This document shows, piece by piece, positions 17,805 to 27,179 of a DNA stretch of 64,000 bases (position 1 is its first letter; each line of letters opens with the position of its first letter). Both the position numbers and the translations under genes were made by a program. Below the pieces are notes generated by a model. The model did no database searches. It worked only from the letters and a program-made list of their open reading frames with translations, and was not told the origin of the DNA. This DNA comes from Desulfobacterales bacterium (GTDB lineage Bacteria; Desulfobacterota; Desulfobacteria; Desulfobacterales; Desulfosalsimonadaceae), in assembly GCA_034520365.1 (NCBI GenBank), contig JAXHNP010000003.1, positions 248,001-312,000 of the forward strand, given 5' to 3'.

Positions 17805-18479
17805 ATGAACACCAACGATCAACAACATCCGGCCTCCCACCCGGCATCCCCGGAATCCGGCGATGCCCCAGAAAAGCGCAGCAACGGCTCCGGCTGGTTT
17901 ATTCTGCTCTTTTTTATCATCGGTTTCATCGGCAGCGTTTTGAGCGGCTGGCTCCTGTTTCCCAACATGCTCTATTCGGAAAAAGAGCAGCCCATCGACT
18001 TCAATCATGAACTTCATATGGGCGTTGTTTATGAAGGCTGCCAGAGCTGCCACTACTTCCGCTCCGACGGCAGCTTCTCCGGTATCCCCGACCTTTACTC
18101 CTGTTCCGGCTGTCACCAGTTCGTCCAAGGGACCGACCCGGAAGAGGAAAAATTTGTCAACGAATACGTACTGCCCAATAAGGAAGTCCCCTGGCTGGTT
18201 TACTCCAAGCAGCCGGACTGCGTGTTCTTCTCCCATGCCGCCCATGTCAAGGGTGCCGGCATGGATTGCAAAACCTGCCACGGCGACATCGGCCATTCCA
18301 CCCATTCCCGGCCCTACCAGGAGAACCGTTTGACCGGTTACAGCCGGGATATCTGGGGCTACAACATCGCCCGGCTGGGCGAAGCCAAACACGGCATGCG
18401 GATGAAGATGAACGACTGCGCCGATTGCCATGAAAAGGAAACCGGCCACAAAGGATACTGCTTTCAATGCCATCAGTAA
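17805..18479 (+). CDS. qrcA: QrcA, membrane-anchored multihaem cytochrome c of the menaquinone reductase complex
   Basis: 224 residues. An N-terminal membrane anchor (residues 31-52) is followed by a periplasmic cytochrome domain with five CxxCH motifs at C79, C100, C155, C205 and C219. QrcA is described as hexahaem; here the only further cysteine is C139 in DCVFFSH, which could hold a sixth haem through one thioether bond, but that is inference. QrcA receives electrons from the periplasmic type I cytochrome c3 pool (from hydrogenases and formate dehydrogenases) and passes them to the quinone. First gene of qrcABCD; GGAG lies 6 bases before the ATG. Confidence 0.92.
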   Translation: MNTNDQQHPASHPASPESGDAPEKRSNGSGWFILLFFIIGFIGSVLSGWLLFPNMLYSEKEQPIDFNHELHMGVVYEGCQSCHYFRSDGSFSGIPDLYSCSGCHQFVQGTDPEEEKFVNEYVLPNKEVPWLVYSKQPDCVFFSHAAHVKGAGMDCKTCHGDIGHSTHSRPYQENRLTGYSRDIWGYNIARLGEAKHGMRMKMNDCADCHEKETGHKGYCFQCHQ

Positions 18480-18521
18480 CTGGTATTGCCGAACTGGATA
18501 TTGATATAAGGGGTTAAATCC

Positions 18522-20804
18522 ATGAAAATTGATCGAAGAAGTTTTATCTCGTTGGGCGTCGGGGTGATCGTCGGCTCTACGCTTACGCCGGTGCCTTGGA
18601 AACTGACGGACGATATATCGATCTGGACCCAGAACTGGCCGTGGACGCCTGTGCCCAAAGACGGACCGGATTCTTACAAGACCAGCGTTTGTACCCTTTG
18701 TCCGGGCGGCTGCGGCATTCGGGTACGAAAAATCGTCGACCGGGCGGTCAAAATCGACGGCCTGCCGGAGCACCCGGTTAGTCAGGGTAAGCTCTGTCCG
18801 CTGGGGCATTCCGGTCTTCAGTTCCTCTATGGCCCGTCACGGGTGAAAGCCCCTATGAAACGCGTCGGCAAGCGGGGCGAAGGCAAGTGGCAGAAAATTA
18901 CCTGGGAAGAAGCCATTTCAGCGGTCACCGGCAAATTAAAGGAACTGCGGGATGAGCAGAAACCGCATACAGTGGCCTGGGTGGCGGGCGATGATAGGGG
19001 CACCCTGCCCCAGCTGATCTACCGGTTCCTGACCGCCTACGGGTCACCGAATTTTATCCGGCCGCCGACGGTACAGGATGCCTATGAACTGGCCGCTTAC
19101 CTGATGCAGGGCCAGCAGGGGACTGTGGGCTTTGATATCGAAAATGCCGATCATGTGCTAAGCTTTGGCACCGGCCTGTTCCAGGGCTGGAGCTCCCCTG
19201 CCCGGATGTTAAGCATTTACGGCAAGATGCATGACAATAAAAAATTTGTTCAAATCGAACCCCGGCTCTCGGATACCGCAGCCAAGGCCCATCAATGGGT
19301 TCCCATCACGCCGGGCACCGAGGGGGCCCTGGCTTTGGGCATCGCCCACGTGATGATCAGGGAATCCCTTTACAATGAAGCCTTTGTCAGCAAATGGGCC
19401 TTCGGATTCGAGGACTGGACCGATGATAGCGGCAAGCGCCACATGGGATTCAAGAACCTGGTCCTAAAGGACTATGCGCCGGAAATTGTGGCCGAGATCA
19501 CCAGTGTGCCCAAACCCATGATCGAAAAGCTGGCCCGCCAGTTTGCCCGCGCCAAGAAGCCTATTGCCGTAAGCGGGCGCGGCCAGGGCCACCTGCCGGG
19601 CAGCCTCGATGAATGCATGGCGGTTCATGCCCTAAATGCCCTGGCCGGAAACATCAACCAGCCGGGCGGTGTCTCTGTTGTGGCTGAGCCGGATTATGCC
19701 AAATGGCCGGAAGTAAACATTGATAAAACCGCATCCAAAGGCCTTCAGAACGCGCGGGTGGACGGAGCCGGCAGCGACCAATACCCGAATGCCAGATTTC
19801 TGCTGCACCGACTGCCCGAGGTGATTAACAGCACCAAAGGGGACTCACCGGTGCAGGCGCTTTTGGTAAGTGACGCCAATCCCCTTTATACGCTTCCCGA
19901 TACCCAGGCCACCAAAGCGGCCCTGGATAAAATCCCGTTTCTGGTCAGCTTCTCCTCCTTTATGGATGAAACCGCCAGTTATTCGGATTATATCCTGCCA
20001 GACCATGTTTTTCTTGAAAGCTACTCGGATGTGCCTACCCCGCCGGGCACCGTCCAGCCGGTCATTGGACTTTCCAAGCCCGTGGTCCGGCCGCAATACG
20101 ACACCCGGCCCGTAGGGAATCTGGTCATCCAAATGGCCAAGGCCATGGGCTCGTTTGTTGAAAAGGCGTTTGCCTGGAAGGACTACCAGGCCTACTTAAA
20201 AGACGCGTTGAAGGATCACTGGGACCAACTGGAAAAAAAGGGCTTTGCGTTCATCAAGGGGCCGCAGGACATTCCATTTACCGATCAGTTCAATACGACC
20301 ACCGGCAAATTTGAATTCTACCCTTCGGCGAGAAACAACGCAAACGGCAAGGATAAAGATATTCTGCCAAACTTCACCAAGGTGGCCATCGAAGGAGAAT
20401 CCGGTCAGCTCCCGCTGATCCTGGTTCCCTATGATTCCATCCGGCTTGCCGGCGGAGAAATCGGCAATCCGCCGTTTATGACCAAAACCATCGATGAAAC
20501 GGTGCTGCTGGATCAGACCGTTTTTGTGGAGATTAACCCAAAGACCGCCCGAAAGATGGGATTTTTTGAGGGCGACCGGGTGCGGCTGTCTACTCCGAGA
20601 GGCCAGGCAGAAGTCAAGCTCCACCTTTATGAGGGCGTCGAACCGGGTGTTGTCGCCATGCCCCGGGGCTTTGGCCATACCGCCTATTCCAAATACCTGA
20701 CAGACAAGGGCGTCAATTTCAACAAACTAATCGGCCCGATCGAAGACCCGATGTCCGGGCTGAATGCGGCATGGGGCATCCGGGCGAATATAACAAAGGC
20801 CTAA
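18522..20804 (+). CDS. qrcB: QrcB, molybdopterin-oxidoreductase-like subunit of the menaquinone reductase complex
   Basis: 760 residues. A twin-arginine motif RRSFIS at residues 5-10 fits export of the folded subunit to the periplasmic face. C57, C60, C64 and C92 (CTLCPGGC...LCPLGH) form the single 4Fe-4S site typical of the DMSO-reductase family. The rest follows the family fold (GRGQGHLPGS, HALNALAGNINQPGG, C-terminal FEGDRVRLSTPRGQAEVKL). In characterised Qrc the protein has lost molybdenum cofactor and serves as a structural/electron-path subunit. Located 42 bases after qrcA. Confidence 0.93.
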   Translation: MKIDRRSFISLGVGVIVGSTLTPVPWKLTDDISIWTQNWPWTPVPKDGPDSYKTSVCTLCPGGCGIRVRKIVDRAVKIDGLPEHPVSQGKLCPLGHSGLQFLYGPSRVKAPMKRVGKRGEGKWQKITWEEAISAVTGKLKELRDEQKPHTVAWVAGDDRGTLPQLIYRFLTAYGSPNFIRPPTVQDAYELAAYLMQGQQGTVGFDIENADHVLSFGTGLFQGWSSPARMLSIYGKMHDNKKFVQIEPRLSDTAAKAHQWVPITPGTEGALALGIAHVMIRESLYNEAFVSKWAFGFEDWTDDSGKRHMGFKNLVLKDYAPEIVAEITSVPKPMIEKLARQFARAKKPIAVSGRGQGHLPGSLDECMAVHALNALAGNINQPGGVSVVAEPDYAKWPEVNIDKTASKGLQNARVDGAGSDQYPNARFLLHRLPEVINSTKGDSPVQALLVSDANPLYTLPDTQATKAALDKIPFLVSFSSFMDETASYSDYILPDHVFLESYSDVPTPPGTVQPVIGLSKPVVRPQYDTRPVGNLVIQMAKAMGSFVEKAFAWKDYQAYLKDALKDHWDQLEKKGFAFIKGPQDIPFTDQFNTTTGKFEFYPSARNNANGKDKDILPNFTKVAIEGESGQLPLILVPYDSIRLAGGEIGNPPFMTKTIDETVLLDQTVFVEINPKTARKMGFFEGDRVRLSTPRGQAEVKLHLYEGVEPGVVAMPRGFGHTAYSKYLTDKGVNFNKLIGPIEDPMSGLNAAWGIRANITKA

Positions 20805-20865
20805 TTCCCGGCAATTCAGAGGCTCTCTAAAACCGGGAAAATAAACAGTCAGCGATGAGGTTGGG

Positions 20866-21678
20866 ATGAAAGAACAACATGGATACACAAGCACCAAGCG
20901 CTACGGCATGGTCATCGATCTTGACAAATGCACCGGCTGTGGGGCCTGCATGGTGGCGTGTTACGCCGAAAACAATGTGCCGTTTAAAGAAAACGAGACG
21001 CACAAGCTTGACAGTCTCAACTGGATCCGGATCTTTCAGATAGACAACGGCAAACCCTATCCGGATACCGAAGTGTGCTATCTGCCGATGCCCTGCCAGC
21101 ATTGCGACGGAATCGGCAAGCACGGCCATTCGCCCTGTGTCTCAGTCTGCCCGGCAGTGGCCACCGATTATGACTATAACACCGGCGTGGTCAGCCAGAT
21201 CCCCACGCGATGCTTCGGCTGCCGATACTGTATGGCCGCCTGCCCCTATCATGCCAGAAAATTCAACTGGTGGGATCCGGTCTGGCCGGCGGATACGGAA
21301 AAATATTTAAATCCCGATGTATCCGCGCGGATGCGGGGCGTTGTTGAAAAATGTACTTTTTGTTTTCAGCGCTACCAGCAGGCCCGGGATAAGACCTATA
21401 TGGAGGGCCGGGATGAAATCCTTGAATCCGAATACCAGACCGCCTGTGCCGAAGCCTGCCCGACAAGCGCGATTATATTCGGCGATCTGCATAATCCGGA
21501 TCACGAGGTGGCCAAGTTAAAGGACAGCCCACGCGCCTTCCGGCTTCTGGAGCGGCTGCATACCAATCCCAAGGTCTATTATCTCTCCAGCAAATCCTGG
21601 GTGCGGCGCGCCGGGGACAATTATCTGGAAAATGAATCCAGGCCGCAGTCCGGCAGACAAGAGATTCACCATAAATAG
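20866..21678 (+). CDS. qrcC: QrcC, iron-sulfur subunit of the menaquinone reductase complex
   Basis: 270 residues with four cysteine groups: C22TGCGACMVAC, CQHCDG...CVSVCP, CFGCRYCMAACP and CTFCFQRY...CAEACP, enough for four clusters in the two-ferredoxin-fold layout of DmsB/NrfC-type subunits. It links QrcA/QrcB to the quinone-binding membrane subunit. Third gene of the operon, 61 bases after qrcB. Confidence 0.93.
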   Translation: MKEQHGYTSTKRYGMVIDLDKCTGCGACMVACYAENNVPFKENETHKLDSLNWIRIFQIDNGKPYPDTEVCYLPMPCQHCDGIGKHGHSPCVSVCPAVATDYDYNTGVVSQIPTRCFGCRYCMAACPYHARKFNWWDPVWPADTEKYLNPDVSARMRGVVEKCTFCFQRYQQARDKTYMEGRDEILESEYQTACAEACPTSAIIFGDLHNPDHEVAKLKDSPRAFRLLERLHTNPKVYYLSSKSWVRRAGDNYLENESRPQSGRQEIHHK

Positions 21679-21706
21679 TTAACCTATGGCAAGGAGCATG
21701 ACAAAT

Positions 21707-22948
21707 ATGGAGACGACGCCAATAATACCTCCGGGGGTAAAACGCTGCTCAAAAATGCAATTCACCCTGTGGATGGCTGCTGCCACGGCCGTCCTCCTCT
21801 GGGGGGTCTATGCCATGTATCTGATCTGGTACAAGGGATTGAACCAGACCAATATGAACGATGCATATGGCTTTGCCCTATGGATCTGGGCCGACCTGGC
21901 GGTCATTGCACTGGGCGGCGGCGCCTTTTTCACCGGTTTTCTGACCTATATTCTCGGCAAGGACAAACTCAAAAACATTATCAATTACGCCGTGATCATT
22001 GGATTTATCTGCTACAGTTCGGCGCTTCTGATCCTGGCCATTGATATCGGCCAACCCCTTCGGGGCTGGTTTATCTTCTGGCACGCCAATGAGCACTCTA
22101 TGTTAACCGAAGTGGCCTTCTGCCTGTCTTGTTACTTCGCCGTGCTGACCGTTGAATTTCTGCCCAACATATTTGAGAACCCGAAGCTGGATAAAATCCC
22201 GTTTCTGCATCACCTGGCCCATAACATGCACAGCATCATGGCGGTCTTTGCGGCCACCGGCGTGTTCCTCTCCTTCTTCCATCAAGGCTCATTGGGCGGT
22301 GTGTCCGGCGTCCTGTTCGGCCGACCCTTTTCCTACCGGGAAGGTATCAACGTGTGGCCCTGGACTTTCTTTCTGTTTACCTGGTCGGCGGCGGCCTGTG
22401 GCCCTTGTTTTACCATTCTCGTTACCTGGATTACCGAGAAGCTGACCCGCAAAAAACTGGTCAAAGACGATGTGATCCAGCTTCTGGCCAAAATCTCCGG
22501 CTGGATGCTGGCCACCTATATGATTGCCAAAATAGCGGATACCATCTATTGGGCTGTTGTGACCGCGCCCGGTATGGGTTTTTCATTCATGGATTTCTAT
22601 ACCAACAATCCGGTATACGGACTCTGGATTCTGATTCTGGAAATCGTGATCTGCGGGATCTTGCCGGCGGCCATTTTAATTACCCGCAAAGGCCGGGAGA
22701 ACAAATCGCTGCTCCTGCTGGCCGTGGTTCTGGCGGTGATCGGGGTTTCTGTCAATCGATGGGTGATGGTGCTCCAGACATTGGCCGTACCGGTGGTACC
22801 GTTTGAGAGCTGGTTCATGTATTCTCCCAGCTGGCAGGAGGTGGCGACAACGATTCTGCCGGTAGCTTACGGGGTTATCGTAATTTCCCTGGCGCACCGC
22901 TATCTGCCGGTATTTCCCCAGGAACGCGAACTCAACCCGACCAATTAA
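21707..22948 (+). CDS. qrcD: QrcD, NrfD/PsrC-type integral membrane quinone-binding subunit
   Basis: About 413 residues with ten hydrophobic helices. The NrfD-like core is visible (LIWYKGLNQTNMNDAYGFALWI, IGQPLRGWFIFWHANEHSM, GILPAAILI). It reduces menaquinone at the membrane. I choose ATG 21707 because AAGGAG (21691-21696) is 10 bases upstream; an ATG at 21698 lies too close to that site and one at 21686 lies before it. Confidence 0.92.
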   Translation: METTPIIPPGVKRCSKMQFTLWMAAATAVLLWGVYAMYLIWYKGLNQTNMNDAYGFALWIWADLAVIALGGGAFFTGFLTYILGKDKLKNIINYAVIIGFICYSSALLILAIDIGQPLRGWFIFWHANEHSMLTEVAFCLSCYFAVLTVEFLPNIFENPKLDKIPFLHHLAHNMHSIMAVFAATGVFLSFFHQGSLGGVSGVLFGRPFSYREGINVWPWTFFLFTWSAAACGPCFTILVTWITEKLTRKKLVKDDVIQLLAKISGWMLATYMIAKIADTIYWAVVTAPGMGFSFMDFYTNNPVYGLWILILEIVICGILPAAILITRKGRENKSLLLLAVVLAVIGVSVNRWVMVLQTLAVPVVPFESWFMYSPSWQEVATTILPVAYGVIVISLAHRYLPVFPQERELNPTN

Positions 22949-22969
22949 TCTGACGTAAGGAGAAAATAT

Positions 22970-23131
22970 ATGTTTCCTTTCAGCTTTGAGTGGGAATGGG
23001 ATATACTGCATATGGTCTTTCACGGGGCCCTGTGGTATGCACTCTCTATTGTGGGGCTTGGATTGACCTATTGTGTCATCAAATCCGCGTGGGATACCTT
23101 CCGGGAGGATGATAACGGGCATCACCACTAA
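22970..23131 (+). CDS. 53-residue membrane protein after qrcD, possible small subunit of Qrc
   Basis: Reads MFPFSFEWEWDILHMVFHGA, then a hydrophobic helix LWYALSIVGLGLTYCVIKSAW (about 21-41) and an acidic/histidine tail ending in NGHHH. TAAGGAG lies 6 bases before the ATG and the gene begins 21 bases after qrcD, ahead of the operon terminator, so it is translated as part of qrc. Many respiratory complexes carry such single-helix subunits; association with Qrc is inferred from position only. Confidence 0.75.
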   Translation: MFPFSFEWEWDILHMVFHGALWYALSIVGLGLTYCVIKSAWDTFREDDNGHHH

Positions 23132-23167
23132 GAATAGGCATCATCCAATTATTGCTTTTTCAATCAA

Positions 23168-23217
23168 GCGTTATCCCGCTCTCACAGGTAAAATGGGGGC
23201 GGGTAACGCTTTTTTTA
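23168..23217 (+). terminator. rho-independent terminator of the qrc operon
   Basis: GCGTTATCCCGC (23168) pairs with GCGGGTAACGC (23199-23209) with one bulge, followed by seven T residues. Confidence 0.8.
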
Positions 23218-23249
23218 TGATGAAACTTCCCTGATCAAAGAACTTAGAT

Positions 23250-24509
23250 ATGGATGAAATCCTAATTAAGGGCGGCAGCCCATTAAATGGCGAGGTAACG
23301 GTAAGCGGCGCGAAAAACGCGGCGCTGCCGATCATTGCGGCGACCCTGCTGACCGGCGGCCGCTTTGAATTTCATAATGTTCCGGCATTGAAAGACATTC
23401 TAAGCATTCAGGCCCTGCTCTCCGACATGGGGGCGGAGGTCGAATTTTACGACAATACCTTTGCCATTGACACCGGCAATTTGTCCCATTTTGAAGCCCC
23501 ATATGAGCATGTCAGAAAAATGCGGGCCTCGATACTCGTTTTAGGCCCTCTGCTGGCCCGGATGAAGCGGGCCCGGGTCTCGCTTCCCGGCGGCTGCGCC
23601 ATCGGGGCGCGGCCCATTGAACAGCATTTAAACGGGCTTTCGCGTTTGGGAGCCGATATTGAACTGGCCCACGGCTATGTGGAGGCCTCCGCCAAAAAGC
23701 TCATCGGGACGGAAATCTATCTGGACCTGCCGACGGTTACGGGAACAGAGAATCTCATGATGGCCGCTGTATTGGCCGAAGGCCAAACCGTCCTGCGAAA
23801 CGTGGCCCGGGAACCGGAAATTACGGCCCTTGCCGAAGTATTGAACCTGATGGGAGCGGATATCTCAGGCGCGGGCAGCTCGGTTATTACCATAAAGGGC
23901 GTAAAAACCCTAAAACCGGTCACCACCCGCATTATCCCGGACCGGATTGAGACGGGAACTTTCATGGTGGCCGCCGCACTTACCGGCGGCGACATTCTTA
24001 TCAAAGAATGCGAGCCCGCTCACCTTAAGGAATTGATCCTCAAGCTTGAAAAAACCGGCGCGGAAATCAAAAGCCTGGACCGCTCCATCCGGGTTAAAGG
24101 GCATTCGCCGATCAACAGCGTGGACGTTAAAACCATGCCCTATCCCGGCTTTCCCACGGATATGCAGGCCCAGTTCATGGTGCTGATGGCAGTGGCCAAC
24201 GGATTTTCCGTGATTTCCGAAAACGTGTTCGAAAACCGGTTTATCCATGTGAGCGAGCTTCAGCGCATGGGGTCTGACATTACCATCTCCGGAAGCCACG
24301 CCATGGTCCGGGGCGTGACCCAACTTTCAGGGGCACCGGTGATGGCCACTGACCTTCGGGCGAGTGCCTCCCTGGTGCTTGCCGGCATGGTCGCTACCGG
24401 GGAGACCCGCATCAGCCGGGTCTATCATCTGGATCGGGGCTATGACGGTCTGGAAGACAAATTCAGCCGGTTGGGCGCTTCCATCAAGCGGGTGCCCGCC
24501 GCAAAATAG
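23250..24509 (+). CDS. murA: UDP-N-acetylglucosamine 1-carboxyvinyltransferase
   Basis: 419 residues, the normal length. KNAALPIIAATLL at the N-terminus holds the substrate-binding K22/N23 pair, and the catalytic cysteine is present in LPGGCAIGARP (C116), so the enzyme should be sensitive to fosfomycin-type attack on that residue. It transfers enolpyruvate from PEP to UDP-GlcNAc, the first committed step of peptidoglycan synthesis, in the cytoplasm. The comEC gene follows after 6 bases. Confidence 0.97.
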   Translation: MDEILIKGGSPLNGEVTVSGAKNAALPIIAATLLTGGRFEFHNVPALKDILSIQALLSDMGAEVEFYDNTFAIDTGNLSHFEAPYEHVRKMRASILVLGPLLARMKRARVSLPGGCAIGARPIEQHLNGLSRLGADIELAHGYVEASAKKLIGTEIYLDLPTVTGTENLMMAAVLAEGQTVLRNVAREPEITALAEVLNLMGADISGAGSSVITIKGVKTLKPVTTRIIPDRIETGTFMVAAALTGGDILIKECEPAHLKELILKLEKTGAEIKSLDRSIRVKGHSPINSVDVKTMPYPGFPTDMQAQFMVLMAVANGFSVISENVFENRFIHVSELQRMGSDITISGSHAMVRGVTQLSGAPVMATDLRASASLVLAGMVATGETRISRVYHLDRGYDGLEDKFSRLGASIKRVPAAK

Positions 24510-24515
24510 CCTGCC

Positions 24516-27056
24516 ATGGCAAGGTTTATAAAAAACCCTTCCCGCTTATTTGAGCGCAGATATTATTTCCGGCCGTTAATCCCACTGCTTTTTGCCTTGA
24601 TGGCCGGCATTTCCGCCGCCCACACCCTGCCCGGCTTTAACAAGCCCGCCCTTTTCCTATGCATCACCGCGGGCACTTTTATCTTTGGGCTGGTGTTTCT
24701 TGACCGGCCCGCCAGATTGTCACCACTTATTTTCTTTTGTGCCCTGGGCTATCTCAGCCTTGTCCCCTGGCAAGTTGTCCCGGACCAACCAAATCACTTA
24801 TGCCAGTATAGCCGGGATGCGGAAAAATCATGGGAAATCACCGGCAGAATCGCCACTGACCCTATCCGGCAGAGCTATCGGGTAAAATTTTTATTATCCG
24901 ATCTGAAAATTTCCAAGCCGAATCATCCGGAGACGCAAAAATGTGTGCGGGGCAATCTGCGGATGAAGGTGTACGGGCCAGAGCAAGAACTTCGCCGCCA
25001 TGATCATATCCGATTTCAAAGCCGCATCCGGCCGTTTCATAATTTTAACAACCCCGGCGGCTTTGATTACAAATCATTTATGGCGTATCAAAATGTATGG
25101 GCCAGCGCCTATGCCTCGGGCAACCGGCTTGAGGTTGAGCAGACAGGCCCCGTAAACCCGGCTGTCGCCCTACTCGACCGGATGCGTCAGGCGGTCGGCC
25201 AATTGATTAAATCCGCCGTGGCAGGCGACAAGCAGGCGGTTTTATCCGCCCTGGTCCTTGGCCAGCGGGAGGCGCTTTCCCCGGCGCTTAAAACTGCCTT
25301 CAACCGGGCGGGCGCAAGCCATGTGCTGGCCATTTCCGGCCTTCATATCGGCATTGTTGCGGCGTTTGCCTTTTTCGTCTTCAAGCGGGCGCTGAGGCTT
25401 TGGCCGGCGATCCTGTATCGGGGCTGGAGCCGGAAATTCGCAGCAGTGCTTGCCGTGCTCCCGGTGTTAATCTATGGTCTGCTGGCAGGGATGTCCCCCT
25501 CTACCCAGCGGGCGGTGATCATGGTGAGTGTCTTTCTTTTCTCCTTTCTGATCGAACGCGAGCATGATCTCCCCAATACCCTGGCCATCGCGGCCATGGT
25601 CATCCTGATCCTTTATCCGCCGGCCCTGTTTTCCATATCCTTCCAACTCTCCTTTATGGCGGTGCTTACTATTATCATCGGCATCTCCGGCACACGGCAC
25701 TGGCGGGCCGGATTTCAAAACCATCGACTCATGGCACCAGTGTTGTCTTTTATGATGGTCTCTTTGTTTGCCATCCTGGGCACCACCCCGCTGACCATGC
25801 ATTACTTTAATCAGGCGGCGTTTTTCGGCCTTTTTACAAATCTTTTAATTATCCCGATTATCGGCTTTTTTGTGGTCCCGCTCTCGCTTTTTTCAGTTCT
25901 GGTGCTGTTTCCGCTGTATGCGCCCCTGGCGGCATGGGGGCTTAAAGCCGCCGGCGTTGGTATTGAGCTAGGCCTGGCGGTTATCTATCCCATCGGCGAA
26001 TGGCCGTTTAGTGCGGCCAAAACCATCACCCCCTCTGTGCTTGAGCTGACCTGCGTCTATATCCTGCTGTTTAGTTTTCTATACCTGCTGGGACGGGCCG
26101 AAAGGCCGCTTTTAAGCCGGGCAGCCCTGAAGCAGCCGGCGGTCTTTATCATAGCGGCCGCATCTATCGTGCTTGCCGCAGACATCGCCTTTTGGTGCCA
26201 TGACCGGTTCTGGAAAAATGAATTTATCGCAACAATCGTGGATGTAGGCCAGGGCAGCGCCGCCCTGCTGGAGCTGCCGGCAGGCTATCGGATGCTTGTG
26301 GATGGCGGCGGATTTACAAGCAATGCTGTGTTCGATGTGGGCAAAAACGTGCTCGCCCCGCTGCTATGGGACAGAAAAATCAGAACCATCGATACCGTGG
26401 TGTTGTCCCACCCGGATGCGGACCATTTGAATGGGCTCATCTATATTCTAAACCATTTCCATGTCGACCGGGTTATTTCCACGCATCAAAAAGCGGATAG
26501 TCAGGGGTATAAAGCCTTCCTTGAAGCCATCAGAAAACACAAAATAAAACATCTGCGGCTTGACCAAATTTCCCGGCGATTCCATATCAACGGGGTCACA
26601 TTTGATATCCTCCACCCCCCGCCCGCCGATTCCAGCGGCTCTATCCAAACCGATGCCAAAAATAACCACTCCATTGTATTAAAAGCCGCCTATAACGGGC
26701 AGGCCCTGCTTCTGACCGGCGATATTATGAAAACCGCGGAAAAAAGGCTTGTCGCCGCTGCTGCTGAAAAGCTTCACGCATCAGTGCTGCTTGCCCCGCA
26801 TCATGGAAGCAAGACATCAAGCACAAAGGACTTCCTGGAGGCAGTCAGCCCAAGGGCCGCGGTTATATCCGCCGGGCCGCAAAACCGGTTTGATCTGCCG
26901 GCGCCGGGCGTGATCAAGCGATACAAAAAAAGAGGGTGCCAAATTTTTCAAACCAATCAGAACGGGGCGGTAGAAGTGGTGTTCGGTGCGGATCATATGG
27001 ACCTGATACCCGTCCGGGGCGAGACGCTGCGGCTCTTTGCCGGGGATCAGAACTGA
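24516..27056 (+). CDS. comEC: ComEC/Rec2 DNA-uptake channel protein
   Basis: 846 residues, full three-part layout: an N-terminal membrane/OB region with the DUF4131-like stretch, a central competence domain with about ten helices (GASHVLAISGLHIGIVAAF, AGMSPSTQRAVIMVSVFLFSF), and a C-terminal metallo-beta-lactamase-like domain with LSHPDADH (H632, D634, D636, H637) and LLAPHHGSKTSS. Family role: the inner-membrane channel that brings single-stranded DNA into the cytoplasm, the C-terminal domain being a candidate nuclease. It suggests that natural transformation is possible, although no other competence gene is in the window. Confidence 0.93.
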   Translation: MARFIKNPSRLFERRYYFRPLIPLLFALMAGISAAHTLPGFNKPALFLCITAGTFIFGLVFLDRPARLSPLIFFCALGYLSLVPWQVVPDQPNHLCQYSRDAEKSWEITGRIATDPIRQSYRVKFLLSDLKISKPNHPETQKCVRGNLRMKVYGPEQELRRHDHIRFQSRIRPFHNFNNPGGFDYKSFMAYQNVWASAYASGNRLEVEQTGPVNPAVALLDRMRQAVGQLIKSAVAGDKQAVLSALVLGQREALSPALKTAFNRAGASHVLAISGLHIGIVAAFAFFVFKRALRLWPAILYRGWSRKFAAVLAVLPVLIYGLLAGMSPSTQRAVIMVSVFLFSFLIEREHDLPNTLAIAAMVILILYPPALFSISFQLSFMAVLTIIIGISGTRHWRAGFQNHRLMAPVLSFMMVSLFAILGTTPLTMHYFNQAAFFGLFTNLLIIPIIGFFVVPLSLFSVLVLFPLYAPLAAWGLKAAGVGIELGLAVIYPIGEWPFSAAKTITPSVLELTCVYILLFSFLYLLGRAERPLLSRAALKQPAVFIIAAASIVLAADIAFWCHDRFWKNEFIATIVDVGQGSAALLELPAGYRMLVDGGGFTSNAVFDVGKNVLAPLLWDRKIRTIDTVVLSHPDADHLNGLIYILNHFHVDRVISTHQKADSQGYKAFLEAIRKHKIKHLRLDQISRRFHINGVTFDILHPPPADSSGSIQTDAKNNHSIVLKAAYNGQALLLTGDIMKTAEKRLVAAAAEKLHASVLLAPHHGSKTSSTKDFLEAVSPRAAVISAGPQNRFDLPAPGVIKRYKKRGCQIFQTNQNGAVEVVFGADHMDLIPVRGETLRLFAGDQN

Positions 27057-27091
27057 TACCTGCGAATATTATAGGATGGGGGGTATTTGGA

Positions 27092-27152
27092 ATAAAAAAG
27101 CCCTGCCCGTTTAGTGGGTACTCATGAAGGGGGGAGAAAAAACGGGCAGGGC
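27092..27152 (-). terminator. terminator of the ribosomal protein super-operon
   Basis: GCCCTGCCCGTTT (27100-27112) and AAACGGGCAGGGC (27140-27152) form a perfect 13-bp stem; read on the minus strand the stem is followed by six T residues. It sits between rplQ and the convergent comEC. Confidence 0.85.
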
Positions 27153-27179
27153 GGGGGTAAACCGGGTCAGAACAGATAA

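Noticed and set aside
20200-20700. QrcB as an active molybdenum enzyme
   Set aside because: The order qrcABCD and the single 4Fe-4S site match the known Qrc subunit that lacks the cofactor, so no catalytic molybdenum role is assigned.
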